In this document: one piece after another, positions 11,130 to 23,000 of the stretch
Layout: each line of letters opens with the position of its first letter
Position numbering within the stretch: position 1 is the first letter of the stretch
Origin: Okapia johnstoni
Taxonomy: Eukaryota > Chordata > Mammalia > Artiodactyla > Giraffidae
NCBI GenBank assembly: GCA_024291935.2
Contig: CM044306.1
Span: 24,821,501 to 24,885,500 of the forward strand
Direction: 5' to 3'
Length of the DNA stretch: 64,000 nucleotides
Notes under the pieces: generated by a model
Seen by the model: the letters and a program-made list of their open reading frames with translations, nothing else
Databases searched by the model: none
What the model was told of the DNA's origin: nothing
Made by a program: the position numbers and the translations under genes

Positions 11130-11690
11130 AACACCAGGGGACATGACTGAGGGCTTGGAGCTCATGCCTTTTCCCTCAAGTGCTTTACCCACTTTTCCTG
11201 TCTCCTTCCCTGCCACTTCCAACCTGCCCCTCCTCCCTGTTCAGCCTGGCCCCACCATACCCTGGGTGGACTTTTATGTCCCTCCCCTCCCTTACTTCTC
11301 TACCTCTAGCCTGGCCTCTTTGTGGCACCCAGGGCTATTTCCAAAGGACCTTGCTGAAAATGTGGACTCCCTTGCTCAAAAGCCTTCCATGGCTCCCCAT
11401 TACCTACAGAAAAATAATCCTCTGCCAGTGGGCCCCAGACTCTCCCACTTTTACACATGGCATGTGCTCCTCACCCCTTGCTAACCAAGTCATCCCCAGT
11501 CTAGGCTGAGAAACTGGCTCCTTGATGAAGACTGGCTGGCGCCCCCACGGAGGCAGTGATGGAATTGCTGTGGTTGTTTCCTTGAGGGCAGGGACACACC
11601 TTGTCATGTCTGTTCCCCCAGTGCCCAGCAGGGGCTCAAGAAACATCAACCAGCAGTTTGAATGAGTCAGTGAGTGAATGACTCTTCACC
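11130..11690 (+). repeat. L2 LINE 3' relic
   Basis: CAAAAGCCTTCCATGGCTCC, GGCATGTGCTCCTC, then GGGCAGGGACACACCTTGTC, CAGTGCCCAGCAGGGGCTCA and terminal TGAATGAG-like repeats follow the L2 3' order. Confidence 0.75.
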
Positions 11691-11959
11691 CTTCTGTTTT
11701 GAGGACCTCCCATCGCTCCATCCCTGCTTGTTAGAACAATTCCCATCCTTCGAGGGCATCGCAGTGCCTGCCTGTCCTTAATGTCGTCCCTGGGGCCCTC
11801 ACCTGGGAAGCTCTACTCTTCCCTGAACCACTTTCTTATTATCTTTGTGCTCAGTGGACAGAGGCTTCTTGAGAGCATGACCTGAGTCTTCCTTCACACT
11901 GGATTGTTAATCATGTTGATACAACCTCTAATTTAAAAAACTTTCACCCACACTTTGTT

Positions 11960-12035
11960 CAAAATTAATTCACCAGACAGTTCATGAGCTCCCAAGGCTA
12001 GCACGTGCCAGGCATGTTCCAGGCTAGGGCTCCTG
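11960..12035 (-). repeat. L2 antisense end fragment
   Basis: TTCACCAGACAGTTCATGAG, then CACGTGCCAGGCATGTTCCA, an antisense L2 3' terminus. Confidence 0.45.
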
Positions 12036-12300
12036 ACTTTGGGGCCGGGCACTCCTGTAGGGGAGGCAGAGGCTGACCAGTCCACTGAGGTCAGGCTGCT
12101 CTGGCTTCTAGCCCCTCTTGAGAGCTGAGTTACTGAGCCCAGAGAAGGTGACTCTCCTGCTGGGTCACCCATCACCCAGCCTGAGCAGGGGCCAGGGTAC
12201 CCTTTTCCCCTTGTGCCCCAGCAGGAGTCCTTTGACCCAGCCCTGGACAGTTTCTCTCAGGTGGGTGCTCCATAGAGTGATGAAGTCTACAGTATTGAAT

Positions 12301-13085
12301 TTCTTCTTCTTCTTCCTCTTCTTCTTTTTTATTGAAATATAGTTGGTTATAATGTGTTAGTTTCAGATATATAGCAAGGGGATTCAGATATATACATATA
12401 CATATATATAAAATATGTATATAATGTATTTTTCTGATTCTTTTCCATTTTAGGTTTTCTGATTCTTTTCCATAAATTCCCTCTGCTATATAGTATAGGT
12501 TCATATAGTCAAAGCTATGGTTTTCCCAGTAGTCATGTATGGATATGAGAATTGGACTAGAAAGAAGACTGAGTGTCAAACATTGATGCTTTCGAACTGT
12601 GATGCTGGAGAAGACTCATGAGTCCCTTGGACGGCAAGGAGATCAAACCAGTCGCTCTCAAGGGAAATCAACCCTGAATGTTCATTGGAAGGACTGGTGC
12701 TGAAACTGAAGCTCCAATACTTTGGCCACCTGATGTGAAGAACTGACTCACTGGAAAAGACCCTGATGCTGGGAAAGACTGAGGGAAAGAGGAATAATAT
12801 TCCACTATATACAAATGTGACATCTTCTTTATCCGTTCCTCTGTTGATGGACACTCAGTTTGCTTTCATGTCCTGGCTATTATAAATAGTGCTTCTGTGA
12901 ATATTGAGATGTATCTATCTTTTCAAATTAGTTTTTGTCTTTTCCAGATGTATGCCCAGGAGTGGGATTGCTGGGTTGTATGGTAACTCTATTTTTAGCT
13001 CTTTAAGGAGCCTCCATACTGATTGCCGTAGTGGCTGAACCAATTTACATTCCTACCAACAGTGTAAGAGGCTCCCTTTTCTAAA
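12301..13085 (-). repeat. L1 LINE 3' end interrupted by BovB sequence
   Basis: Starts with a T/C-rich tail (12301-12331), then ATTGAAATATAGTTGGTTAT. The L1 resumes at about 12787 with GGAATAATATTCCAC and continues through CTCTGTTGATGGACACTCAG and CCAGGAGTGGGATTGCTGGG. The L1 segment expected between the two halves is missing. Confidence 0.85.
12502..12786 (+). repeat. BovB internal fragment inside L1
   Basis: AAGCTATGGTTTTCCCAGTA, then GGTGCTGAAACTGAAGCTCC and ACCCTGATGCTGGGAAAGAC, in sense orientation. It stops before the BovB 3' end and has no tail or evident target-site duplication. Confidence 0.85.
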
Positions 13086-14134
13086 CACCTTCACTGGCTG
13101 AATTTCTCCTTAAAATTATAGCAAATGTAGCTTCTTATTTTATTTGAGGGCTTGTTGATTGGAAATCCAGTAGATGTCCCACGTAGGTAATGAGTCATTT
13201 CTGTTTCTGACATGGAAAGATATGCCAGACTTGTACTTTTTGGATAAAACCAAGGTCTGTGTCACTCTTAGTCCTCCACCTGCTTCCTCTGTTGCTTCTC
13301 TACTAAAGGAGAGGGTTAGTCCTCATCTCTTGGGCTCTTCTTCCCACACCAGCAGCTCCTGTGATCACGGGTTGGGTCCTTGTTACTCCTGTGCTCCCTC
13401 TCAGAGCAGAGAAGGGCTCCATCCAGTCTGGGAAATGAGTTCCCTGCCCCACCCAGAAGTCTGACCCCAGTCCCTTCTGCTGTGGCCACTACTATCTCTG
13501 TGCTCTGGTCTCCAAGGGAAACCTCTGGCCCCTGGACCTCTTGCTCCATCCCTGAGGTCCTGCCTCTCTTGCTGTAGAGCAGGCTCCCAACCCCCACCAG
13601 GCTCACCTGCTTGGCTCCTGTCCCAGGGGACACAGAGATGTTATCCCTGAGGGTATGGGCATCAATGGGGGCATTGTTCCCACCCTGTCCAAGCAGAATC
13701 AGGGAGGGACAGGACAGAGACTGGGAATGTCCCAGGTGCCACACAGGCTGGCTTTGTCCTCCTCTTCCTCCCCCTCCCAAAACACAGACCTTTCCCTGCC
13801 CCCTTCACAGGCTCCTCCATAGCCTGGGGCAACACAGCTGTTGCAGGGGTGGGGTCAGGATAGCTTTGGGCAGCTCTGTGGGAGCAGGGTGTCCCCTCTA
13901 CCTGATCTCTTTGGAGCTGGGCTTCTGCTCAGGGAGGCCCAGCCCTGCCTGCCCAACTTGTCTGCCTGTGGCACCCCTGTCTGGGGAACGTTGTGTGGGT
14001 CCTTTCCCTGGGCCTGCCCTCTCCATGTGCCATCCAGACCCAGCCCAAACTTAGCTGCCCTGTAGAGACTTCTCAGCCCCAATCACACCGATTTAGGCCC
14101 CCAGGAGACAGAGCAGGTTGTATATAAAAATCAG
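13086..14134. other. Intergenic, no gene recognised
   Basis: Mostly unique, CT-rich sequence with open frames on both strands that match nothing I know. Confidence 0.45.
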
Positions 14135-14282
14135 TTCCCAAGAGCGGACCCCACCGTGGGGACTCCTGGATTCAGGTCCCAGCTTTGTTAGTACTTGTGT
14201 GACCCGGGTGAATCATTGCACCTGGAGGTCTCTTTGGTCCCATCTATAAAATGACGGTGTTGGCCCATCTTCCCTAAGCTCC
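14135..14282 (+). repeat. MIR SINE relic
   Basis: GGATTCAGGTCCCAGCTTTG, then TGTGTGACCCGGGTGAATCA and CCATCTATAAAATGACGG. Confidence 0.75.
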
Positions 14283-14924
14283 CATGGTCTCCTTGCTCAG
14301 CTGCCTTCTGGGAAGTGGAGACATGACTGCCCCGGGGAGAAAAGAGCCTCCATCCCCAGGCTTCTGGCTCTCCTTAACCTCCAGCCGTAGCTTTGTCCCT
14401 GAAGCGTGAGTGACAGGCACAGAAAGCTAATGGAAACCTTCAGTGCTGTGAGTGAAACTGATCTCCAGATCCAGATCCAGTTTCTCCTCTCAGCGGGCCC
14501 CAGGCCTCCCTCGCACCTGCTCTGGCCTCTTTGTACGTTAGGCCAGGAGCGCTGGCTGTCTTTCATCCACCTCCCGCCCCATTCATGCCTTAAGCCTGGG
14601 GCACCGCCTCCCGCCTCCTGGCTGGGGCACGATTGCTGTAGGCTGGCCAGGAGGGTACCCCGGAGCCCGGCCCTCTCCCCCTTCCTCTCACTGGAAAGAT
14701 CACAGGGTAGGGAGCAGAGGACAGGAAGGAGGCACTGTGTTCCATCGGATGTAGCAAGGAGAGCTCAGCACTGGGGATTTTGGGGTTCTTTTGCTGAAAG
14801 AAGTGTAAATTCAAGAGGGCTTTTTGGAGGAGGGACAATTTCCCGCATGGATTTAGCACATGTTTAAGCCCAGCAGTGCCTGTGAGCAGGGCCTGTCTTT
14901 CTTGCCAGGACTGGTCATAGTTGT

Positions 14925-15483
14925 TTATTTATTTTTAAACTTTTAATTTTGTATTGGTATAGCAGATTATTGGAGAAGGAAATGGCAACCCACTCCAGTG
15001 TTCTTGCCTGGAGAATCCCAGGGACGGCGGAGCCTGACGGGCTGCCCTCTATGGGGTCGCACAGAGTTGGACACGACTGAAGCGACTTAGCAGCAGTAGC
15101 AGCAGCAGCAGCAGATTAACAATGTTGTTATAATTTCAGTTGGACAGCAAAGGATCAACCATACATATACATGTATCCATTCTCCTCCAAACTCCCCTCC
15201 CATCCAGGCTGCCACATAACATTGAGAAGAGTTCCATGTGCTACACCCTATGTCCTTGTTGGCTATCCATTTAAAATATAGCAATGTGTACACGTCCATC
15301 CCAAACTCCCTGACTATCCCTTCTCCACAACCTTCCCCACCAGGAACCATAAATTCATTATACTGAGGGAAGTCAGACAGAAAAGAAGAAATATTGCGTG
15401 ACATCCCTTGTATGTGAAATCTAAAAGAAATGATACAAATGAACTCACAAAACAGAAAGATTCACAGACTTAGAGAATGAACT
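14925..15483 (-). repeat. L1 LINE with 5' inversion
   Basis: 14925-15356 is an antisense L1 3' end (GGATCAACCATACATATACA, TTGGCTATCCATTTAAAATA). 15357-15483 is the adjoining upstream L1 piece in the opposite orientation (TGAGGGAAGTCAGACAG, ACTCACAAAACAGAAAGATT, TTAGAGAATGAAC). The two meet at neighbouring L1 positions, the signature of twin priming. Confidence 0.8.
14970..15109 (+). mobile_element. Bov-A SINE inserted in L1
   Basis: 5'-truncated sense copy (GGAAATGGCAACCCACTCCA to GTTGGACACGACTGAAGCGA) with an AGC-repeat tail. Target-site duplications AGCAGATTA lie at 14961-14969 and 15110-15118. Confidence 0.92.
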
Positions 15484-16000
15484 CAGCAGATATTTATTGA
15501 TGTTGACTGTACGAGTTATCCGTTTAGGTGCTTCGTATACAGCTGTAAATAAAACAAAGCCCTTCTTTTCACTGAGTTCATATTCCTGACCGGGGGTGAG
15601 GGAGACAGACACAAACAGATAAGATGCTAGTTGGTTAGGAGAACTCTCCTAGGAGAAAAATTCAGGAGAAAAATTAGGAGAAAAATTTAGGAGAAAAATT
15701 AAAATGGATAAGGGAATAGGGAGCGACCAGATGATAGTTTTGATCTGGAACAGCAGGCCTCTCGGAGGATGTGACATCTGAGCAGAGAGCTGGGTGGACA
15801 GCTGATGGAAGGTATCTTGGGCAGAGGGGACAGTCAGTGCAAAGGCACTGAGATGGGGAGAGCTTGGCGTGTTGAGAGAATAGCAAGGAGCCCACTGCGG
15901 CTGGAGCGGATGAGTGGAGGGGAGGATGGTACGAGATGAGGCTGAAATCGGATCCCACAGAGCCTCGTGGCAATGACTCTGGATTTTATTCAGAGTGAAA
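15483..16000 (-). repeat. Ancient L2-like relic
   Basis: GATATTTATTGATG, then ACAGCTGTAAATAAAACAAA, GTCAGTGCAAAGGCACTGAG and GAATAGCAAGGAGCCCACTG. This order is common to old mammalian L2-class copies. The subfamily is uncertain. Confidence 0.55.
15651..15701. repeat. Four tandem copies of a 12-13 bp unit
   Basis: AGGAGAAAAATT repeated four times with a 0-1 bp spacer, inside the L2-like relic. Confidence 0.9.
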
Positions 16001-16133
16001 TAGGGTAAATCAGCCAGGGTGCCTCTCCTTTGGAGCCCCTGAAAGGCTCTAGCAATCCTCCCTTACTGCCTCCTAGGATTAGGGAGAAGTTAAGAGATAA
16101 ATTTGGGGATCAGGCATGTTTACTAGGTTTATT

Positions 16134-16242
16134 CGTCCGTCCATCCACCCACCTAAGCATCTATCCATCTGTCCATCCATCCATCTGCCACCCCCCCCCA
16201 TTTACCCATCTACCATCTGTCCATCCATTCACCTCACTACCC
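16134..16242. repeat. (CCAT)n-rich simple repeat
   Basis: Imperfect tetranucleotides (CCATCCATCCATCTG and variants), broken by a C9 run at 16191-16199. Confidence 0.85.
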
Positions 16243-16317
16243 ATCTATTTGTTTGACAAATATTTATTGCATACCTACTCTGTGTTACCACTTTCTTTGG
16301 ACAAGTAGCTTATTTTC

Positions 16318-16440
16318 TGTATCTGTAAAGGGAGGCTGTGATAATTTGTTCTTACTTCAGAGACTTGGAAGGACTAAGCAAGAGAGAGCATTTATATTGC
16401 TTAGCACAGTGCTGGGCATGTTGTGAGCACTTCATACACA
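16318..16440 (+). repeat. MIR 3' half relic
   Basis: CTGTATCTGTAAAGGGAGGC, then TTGCTTAGCACAGTGCTGGG. Confidence 0.6.
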
Positions 16441-16504
16441 CCCAGTTGCTATGTGACTAGTGGTTGGTATTTGCAAGCTCTCTCCACCTGCCTTTTCCAA
16501 CTCA

Positions 16505-16810
16505 CTCCAGGGTGTCTAACTGTGCCCACCCCACCTGGGGGAGCTCTCCCAGAGAGGGCATCCTGTTCCATTCTCAGAGTTTCCCTGTGCTCCCCTCCCT
16601 TCTCAGACTGCCCCACTCCTGCGGCCTGCCCTCGGCCTCCTGTCCCACGTGTGGTGTCAGAGCTCAACAGAATGTTCTCTCTGGGCCTCATGTTCTAATG
16701 TGCCCTCTTTACTCATCAACCGGCCTCTGTCTGCCCCAGCCCATGGGCCACCCACTCGCCACCTCCTCCAGAAACATGTTGCATTGTCTAATGTTGAGCT
16801 CCAACTAAGG
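16505..16810 (+). repeat. L2 LINE relic (weak)
   Basis: Pyrimidine-rich L2-like text with TCCCCTCCCTTCTCAGACTG and CCCTCTTTACTCATC. Diverged, so tentative. Confidence 0.35.
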
Positions 16811-16854
16811 GTTCAAAAGCCTGAGACAGAAGCTTAACTTCTAGGGAGCAAAAC

Positions 16855-17005
16855 CTGATAAAAGCCCAGGCCTTGAAGCCCTTTGGAGTCAGAGATGCTG
16901 AGCAAATCCTGGCTCCAGTACATCTTCGCTGTTGTTCCCTGCAAGTCTCTCTATGTTTCTGGGCCTCAGTTACTTTATCTGTAAAAGAGAACAATAACAC
17001 TCACA
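16855..17005 (+). repeat. MIR SINE relic
   Basis: GGAGTCAGAGATGCTGAGCA, then GGGCCTCAGTTACTTTATCT and GTAAAAGAGAACAATAAC. Confidence 0.7.
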
Positions 17006-17089
17006 TAGAGCTCCTTCAAGAAGAACATGCTTCACAAGTCACTATTAACAGCATACACACAACCCACTGAAGCTGGGGCCTAGGTGTGA

Positions 17090-17215
17090 ATCCTGAAGAC
17101 TGTGTTCAAATATGCATAGACTTTTATCTGGGGTAAGGGCTCATTGCTTTCATCAGATTCTTCAAGGAGACCTGAGCCAAAAAGATGAGAACATGGCAAA
17201 AACTTAAAGACATTG
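17090..17215. repeat. Possible hAT-Charlie/MER5-type DNA transposon relic
   Basis: CTTTCATCAGATTCTTCAAG, then GAGCCAAAAAGATGAGAACA resemble the ends of old MER5-like elements. Short and diverged. Confidence 0.3.
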
Positions 17216-17227
17216 AGGAAGTCAAGT

Positions 17228-17345
17228 TTGTAATTTATTCATTCATTTTGTAAGAATTCAATCATTCAGACATGTTTTTGGTACCTACTCTGTGCCAGGC
17301 CCTGTGGGAGAGTTGAAGACACACAGGGACTCCCCCACCCTTCAA
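17228..17345 (-). repeat. L2 antisense 3' end
   Basis: TTATTCATTCATTTTG, then GGTACCTACTCTGTGCCAGG. Confidence 0.65.
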
Positions 17346-17394
17346 GGTGTCCCCCTCTTAGCAATTGGGACAAGCCTAGTGGGGGCACTGCTTT

Positions 17395-17562
17395 TTACAG
17401 TTTATAGAGCACCTCCTTGGGGTCATCTTCAGTGATCCTTTCTGCTCCTCGGTGGGAGAGGCCATTTTACAGGTGATAAAATTGAGACCCAGAGACACTA
17501 AGTGACTAGCCGGAGGTCACACAGCTGACACGCCAGGACTGAGAGCCCTGAACCCATGCCTC
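17395..17562 (-). repeat. MIR SINE relic
   Basis: GGCCATTTTACAGGTGATAA, then GAGACCCAGAGACACTAAGT and GGAGGTCACACAGCTGACAC. Confidence 0.8.
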
Positions 17563-18750
17563 CCTCCTGGCATGACCCCTGGCCACTGGAGATGGGACAG
17601 CTGCTTCCCTGGCCTGGGGTACCAGGGCTCCCTCTTTCAGCATTTAGCACCATGTTGGCTGCTTCATCCTCTTTCTTCTCCTCGTTCTCCTCCTCCTCCT
17701 CCTGACCTCAGCTGCTCGATGCAGCCCACCCTCCGCCTTCTGCTATGGGAATCTACAGGGCCCTGGCCTATTAAGGGTTCCCTTCCTATAACACTTATCT
17801 GTTTTTCTTCTTCCCCCTGTTGAGGGATGCAATCGAACTAGTTGGGAGAGGCAGGCTGGCTCTGAGTCAAAGATGTTGAAGGAGGGGTGGCTTGTGCATG
17901 AGGTAGAATGGGTGGGGTTGTGAGAGATGGAGGGCACCAGCTGAGGGACTCCCCCCTCCCCACACAGCTTCCCGGGCCTCCCCAACATGCAGTCTTTTTG
18001 ATGCTGCTGAGGATAAGCCAGGCCTCAGCCCACGCGAAACTCTTCACACACACCTCCGGCTCCAGGCGGTCCCTGAGACCTCGTCAAGGGCTGGCTCTGT
18101 GCCTAGGTCCCAGCCCAGGGCGCCGGGCAGCAGTGAGGGGTAGGAGGCCCAGCGTGCTCCAGTATTTATTTATTTATTTGAAAGGCCCAGCATTTACATA
18201 CACGGGTTCTGATTACCTCCAGGGCCGGGAGGAGGGGGACGCTGCTGCCTGGGCCTTTGATGTTCCAGAGAAGAGATGGTGAGATGGCACTGGGAGTCAC
18301 TGCTGCTGTGGCATGTGTGCTTGGGGGGAGCCCTATGATGTCACTTCAGGAGTCCAGGAATGGCAGGTATGGGGGCCAGGCCCAGGGGTAACTAGAAGGG
18401 GTCAGAAAGTGGGAAAGAGGAGGGAGGCCCCTCTTGGGCTGGATGCTTGGCCCACAGCTGCACAGCACCACCAGGACCATAGCCATTGCCCGGGATTTGG
18501 GGGCACTTATGCCCTCCAAGGGCAGCAGGTTGAAGAGGAAGGGAGGAAGGAGGCACCAAAGGCCTGTGGGCAGGGCCCCACCTCTAAAAACTCCATCCAG
18601 TACCCCCCATCCCCCATCCCCAGAGAGGCCTGGAGGATGGGGCCAACCTCAAGATCAATGTCTGGGTCAGGGGCATTGAGGTATAGGCCTGAGACCCACA
18701 CAGAACCACAAAGACCCACCAAAATGGGCTCTGTACGTTTGTCCCCAGGT
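17563..18750. other. Intergenic, no gene recognised
   Basis: Unique sequence with a (TTTA)4 run at about 18163-18180. Open frames are unassigned. Confidence 0.45.
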
Positions 18751-18760
18751 CTCCCATACA

Positions 18761-18826
18761 TGCAAAGGAATCTGGCAGGCTATAGCCCATGGGGTTGCAA
18801 AGAGTTGGACACGATTGAGTGACAAG
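18761..18826 (+). mobile_element. 66-bp Bov-A SINE end
   Basis: Sense 5'-truncated tail (CTGGCAGGCTATAGCCCATG, GAGTTGGACACGATTGAGTG). Target-site duplications CTCCCATACA at 18751-18760 and 18827-18836. Confidence 0.88.
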
Positions 18827-18954
18827 CTCCCATACACCTCTAGGGAAACCAAGAGGATGTGGGCTGAGTGATGCAGAGTGTTTACTCATAAGTCAATGAA
18901 TGAAGGGACAAATGCAAAGACAGAAAGACAGGAATGCCTCTAGTGTGTCAACCA

Positions 18955-19045
18955 TACTTACTTCTGAGTGTTTTCTATGGACTGGGCCCTGTTGTATGAA
19001 TGAGTGAACGAGACACAGGATCCCCCATCCCAGGGCTTTACGGGA
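18955..19045 (-). repeat. L2 antisense 3' end
   Basis: TGAGTGTTTTCTATGGACTG, then GAATGAGTGAACGAGACACA. Confidence 0.45.
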
Positions 19046-19944
19046 GGAGTGCAGAGATAAGGAAGAGTTAGAAATGGGGGAGCTGTTCTTTTTAGCTCTG
19101 TCACTGGAAAAAATTTCAACCACTGTTAATATTTAATCCCATTTGCTTTCTTTCTCAATGTAGATATTTTTCCCTGAACAATTTGAGGGTAAGTTACATA
19201 TATTGTGGCCTTTACCCCTAAATAATTTCAGCCTGTGTTTCCTAAGAATAAGGACGTTCTCTTCCTTAACCACAGTATGGTTATCAATTTCATAATTTAG
19301 CATCAATTCAATATTTTATCTAATCTACCATCCGCATATATCCATGTTCCAATTTTGATTAGAACTAATTCAGTTGAGCTAGTAACATCCTTTCCAGGAT
19401 TTTTTGCCCTACAGACCACAGGAACCAGGGAGATCACAGAACTAGGGAGGAGACAAACAGTGACAGAGCTGGGTGACAGCAGGCCAGGAGGGCAAGCTCC
19501 TCCTGAGAGGGATGAGGTGAGTACTGGCAGGGGTGAGGGGGGAGGGTACCAGGTCTCAGCTTCTGAGTGGGCTAGGTATCTGAGGAAGCTTCCTCTCACC
19601 GTAGACATCTGGAGACTGTCAACCCAGGAAACAGAAAACCCTGCATTTCAAGGAGGTTTACCAACCTGCACAGCCAGCACCCCATCAGTCGCACCTGCCA
19701 CCCTCCCCAACGCACACTCAGTGGGTGGATATGAGTGGGTAAAACATCGCATCAGTTATTCCAGATGTTCCAGCCAGCGAGTCCCTGGCTCAGACAGGAC
19801 CACAGAGGGCCAGTGGGAAGGTGATGGCCTGGGTTTAGGGAGCCTCTGGGATTTATTGTGGGTGGAGTTTCTACCCAGAGTTTCCCTGGACAGCCCACAC
19901 CCTCCTCTCCCTCTGAGGCCTCCTCTAGAAACAGGCCCCCCAGA
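19046..19944. other. Intergenic, no gene recognised
   Basis: AT-richer to about 19400, then ordinary. A 203-codon open frame at 19355-19966 shows no known domain. Confidence 0.45.
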
Positions 19945-20020
19945 CCTGATGTATCCCTATGCCTAGAACAGGGTTCGGTACCCAGTAGATATCAATCAAC
20001 ATCTGGAACAAATGAAAGGC
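19945..20020 (+). repeat. L2 3' end
   Basis: CTATGCCTAGAACAGGGTTC, then ACCCAGTAGATATCAATCAA. Confidence 0.5.
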
Positions 20021-23000
20021 TCTTCTTTCTATTCAGGAGACCAGATTAGTACTTGGATTTTGTGGCTCTGGGTTGTTAATCCTGGGGTCTGAGACTCTGC
20101 CCACACGCTCCATCCATTGGCTAAATCCAGCTATCTCCATGCACCAACTATTGGAAACAAACGGAACTAGAGAGAGAAAGCCTGGTGGGGCAGAGAGGAG
20201 TCCCAGGAAAAGCAGTGATCACCCAGTCTTTACGCCAGATGAAGGCCCAATGGGTATAGCTTGTAGTGAGAAGATGCATGATTTGACATCAAGAAAGACT
20301 TCCCAATATATATTTTGTTGAATCTTGGTTGGTTTCCTTGTTGACCTGTCCAGAGGCAGAGGGATACCAGAGATGACTTCTTGACCCTTCCAGATGGCCC
20401 TTTGGGGCCTCGCAGGCCCAGCCAAGGCTTTGCCCACCAGGCGTGGGTGGCTGGACTGTGGATGGTTGGCTCTAGCCTGCATCCTTGGTGTGCGCCAACC
20501 AGGCCAAAGGTGCCCCACGCACTGTCTGGCCTGGGATAGTGTCCAGACTTGGTCCCCAGGGTCCTCCCACCCCTGCTGGACAGCAGCCTCTCCCAGTGAC
20601 TCAGCCCTGACGTCGTGGGGCGAGCGGAAAGGCCAAGGGCGTGGGAGGTGGTGGCTCCCTCCCTCCTGTCCTCACCTCCCTGGGCTCAGTCCCCATAACC
20701 TCCTTCCCTCCCACCATCCCTACCCTCTCTCACCTCCTCGTGAGCTTCCCATGAGCCCATGCGCCCAGGGCTGTTGTCTTTCCTTGTGGACACATGCCTT
20801 GCACGTCTGGGTATGTGCTGGGCCACTGTGGCTCATGAAATAAAAGAAGCACATGTGAGAACTCCTGGTCTAGACCCCAAGGCCCCTCTCCTTACCTATT
20901 AGGGGTGGGAATGGGGCACCTTTCTTGGGTGACTTGGGCATTCTTGGTTTCACACTGGGGCTTCTCTGTGACCCCAGGCCTTGGATCTGCTTGTCTATCC
21001 CATGCCCTCCAGGACCTACCTTAGGTGTGTGAGCTCAGCTTTCTGCGTTCCTTCAGATGGGAGAGAGTCCCTGAATTCGTACCTTTCCCCTCTGCAGGAT
21101 GCTGCACGCAGGCCTCCAACTCTGTCCTGCCTACACCCCTCCCAGCCAGCCCCCTCCTCCACTCCACTTCAAAGTCCAGAGCCAGCAAGAGCTAATTACA
21201 TGCCCCCCCACCCCCCTCGCTCGTTAAGTGTCATTAGCCCCAGTTTACAGATGAGGAAACTGAGACTGGGGAGTTGGAGGACGTCACCCCCTACATCCCC
21301 ACCCTGGTCCCTGAGTCAGGATTGGCACAAGGTCTGGGGACTTTGCCAAGACCCTTCCCTGGAGAAGCTGGGGGTCCAATGCCTATTCTAGCTCCCATTT
21401 CCTGCCTTTCCCCAGCCCTGCTCTCCTTCCCTTGAAGCCAGCTGTGGGTTTGAATAGACATCTGTGGAGCCCCTGGAATGGGGTGGCAGGAAGCCTCTCT
21501 GAAGTCTCGCAAAGGCATAATGCAAATGAGCCCCCCAATTAGTATAGAGTCAGGGCGGTGGCACTTTAGGTAATAGGACTTGGGGAGCAGAGGGACCCCC
21601 ACCCTCCTGCTCATCAGCTTGCCAGAGGCCCCCGCTCTGGGAAGAGGTTGGTGATGTTGTCACCCTGAGCGGAGCTGGCTGGGTGGGGCTGGGTGGGATG
21701 AGATGGGGTGGGGAGGGGGAGAGTGCTGACACTGGCAGGACTTCGGAGGGCACCAAGCTGATGCTGTCAGCAAGGACGGCCCTGCCCTCAGGGGTGAGGA
21801 AGAAGCCTGCATCTCAGCCCTCCTGGGGCAGGCAGAGGCTCCCTCTGTGGTCTGGGAGTATAGCCAGCTCCTTGACCTGGTTTGACTCAGCCAACTGGGG
21901 TCTAGTGGGCTGTGAGATCTTTGAGACACCCCCCAACAAAGGGGAACAGGGCCCTTCTTTTTATAGACAGGGAAAAGAGGTCCAGAGAGGGGCGCGATTT
22001 GTCCAGCTGGTTGTGCACAGTGCGCAGGCAACAGCAGAGCCTGGAGAATACAGTCAGTGGAATCGGGGCTCCTGAGGAAAAGGGAAGGCTGGGAGTGGAT
22101 AAGTGTGGAGGCTGTAGCAGGGAAATGTGTTGCTCATGAAGCTATAACCTTCTCCAGTGCTGGGATTTATGGTCAGTTTCTTCCACGGCTCCTATGGACA
22201 GACGGTATGCTGGGTCTATGGCAGAAGATAAATACTTATCTGCTCACTAGCTGAGCTTTGTAGTGCTGACATGAATGTACAGGGAGGGTGACGTACTGCA
22301 GCCAGAGCGATGGAGGGCAGACTTCAGGAAGAACTTTGTACTTTTGTGAATGAAGGCCTCTGAGATAAGTGCCTAACTAACACAGGAGCTGGCATTCGGC
22401 CCTGTCTGGTACCCTGGATCCTTCTCTGGGGTAGTATGCGGGGCTGCCTCTGGTATCCACTCAACAGGCTCCCCCTTCCACGCTGTCCTCACCATGGAAT
22501 GAAAAGCCCGTGGAGTTTGCCTGTCATCATGGGAAGATCCCACATCCAGGAAGACGAGGCCTGGTGACTTCACCGCAGCTTTGGACCAAGTGTGTGGGTG
22601 CCCCTGGCTGAGCCTTCACCCCTGCAACTGCGGAGGGTCTCAGCTGAGGTCTCACAGGGGAGCTGTGGGGAGAGGCAGAGTCAGGAAGCAGAAGGAACCA
22701 GAATAGAAGAGCCTGGCTCCCCACTTCTCCCGTCTATCCCTACCTTGTCTCCCTGACAAGCCTCCCCAGCACACGATGTGTCTCCTCAGGCTCCGTTTGG
22801 CCTGGTGACTCCTTGCCGGTGGTGAGAACTGGAGGATGTGACCTGGGGAGAAGAGAGCTCAGGGCACCTGACTCTGTGAACTTAGTGGGGGGTGTTACGG
22901 CCCTTCTCAGCCCAAGTGAAGGGCTCGGACCTGAGCAGTGGCTTTGACAGGGGTAAAGGATCCCACCTACTCCAAACCTGAGTAGAAGGACAATTCAGGA

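Noticed and set aside
16134..16242. CRISPR-like or ordered repeat array
   Set aside because: It is an imperfect CCAT simple repeat, with no spacer structure, in a mammalian genome.
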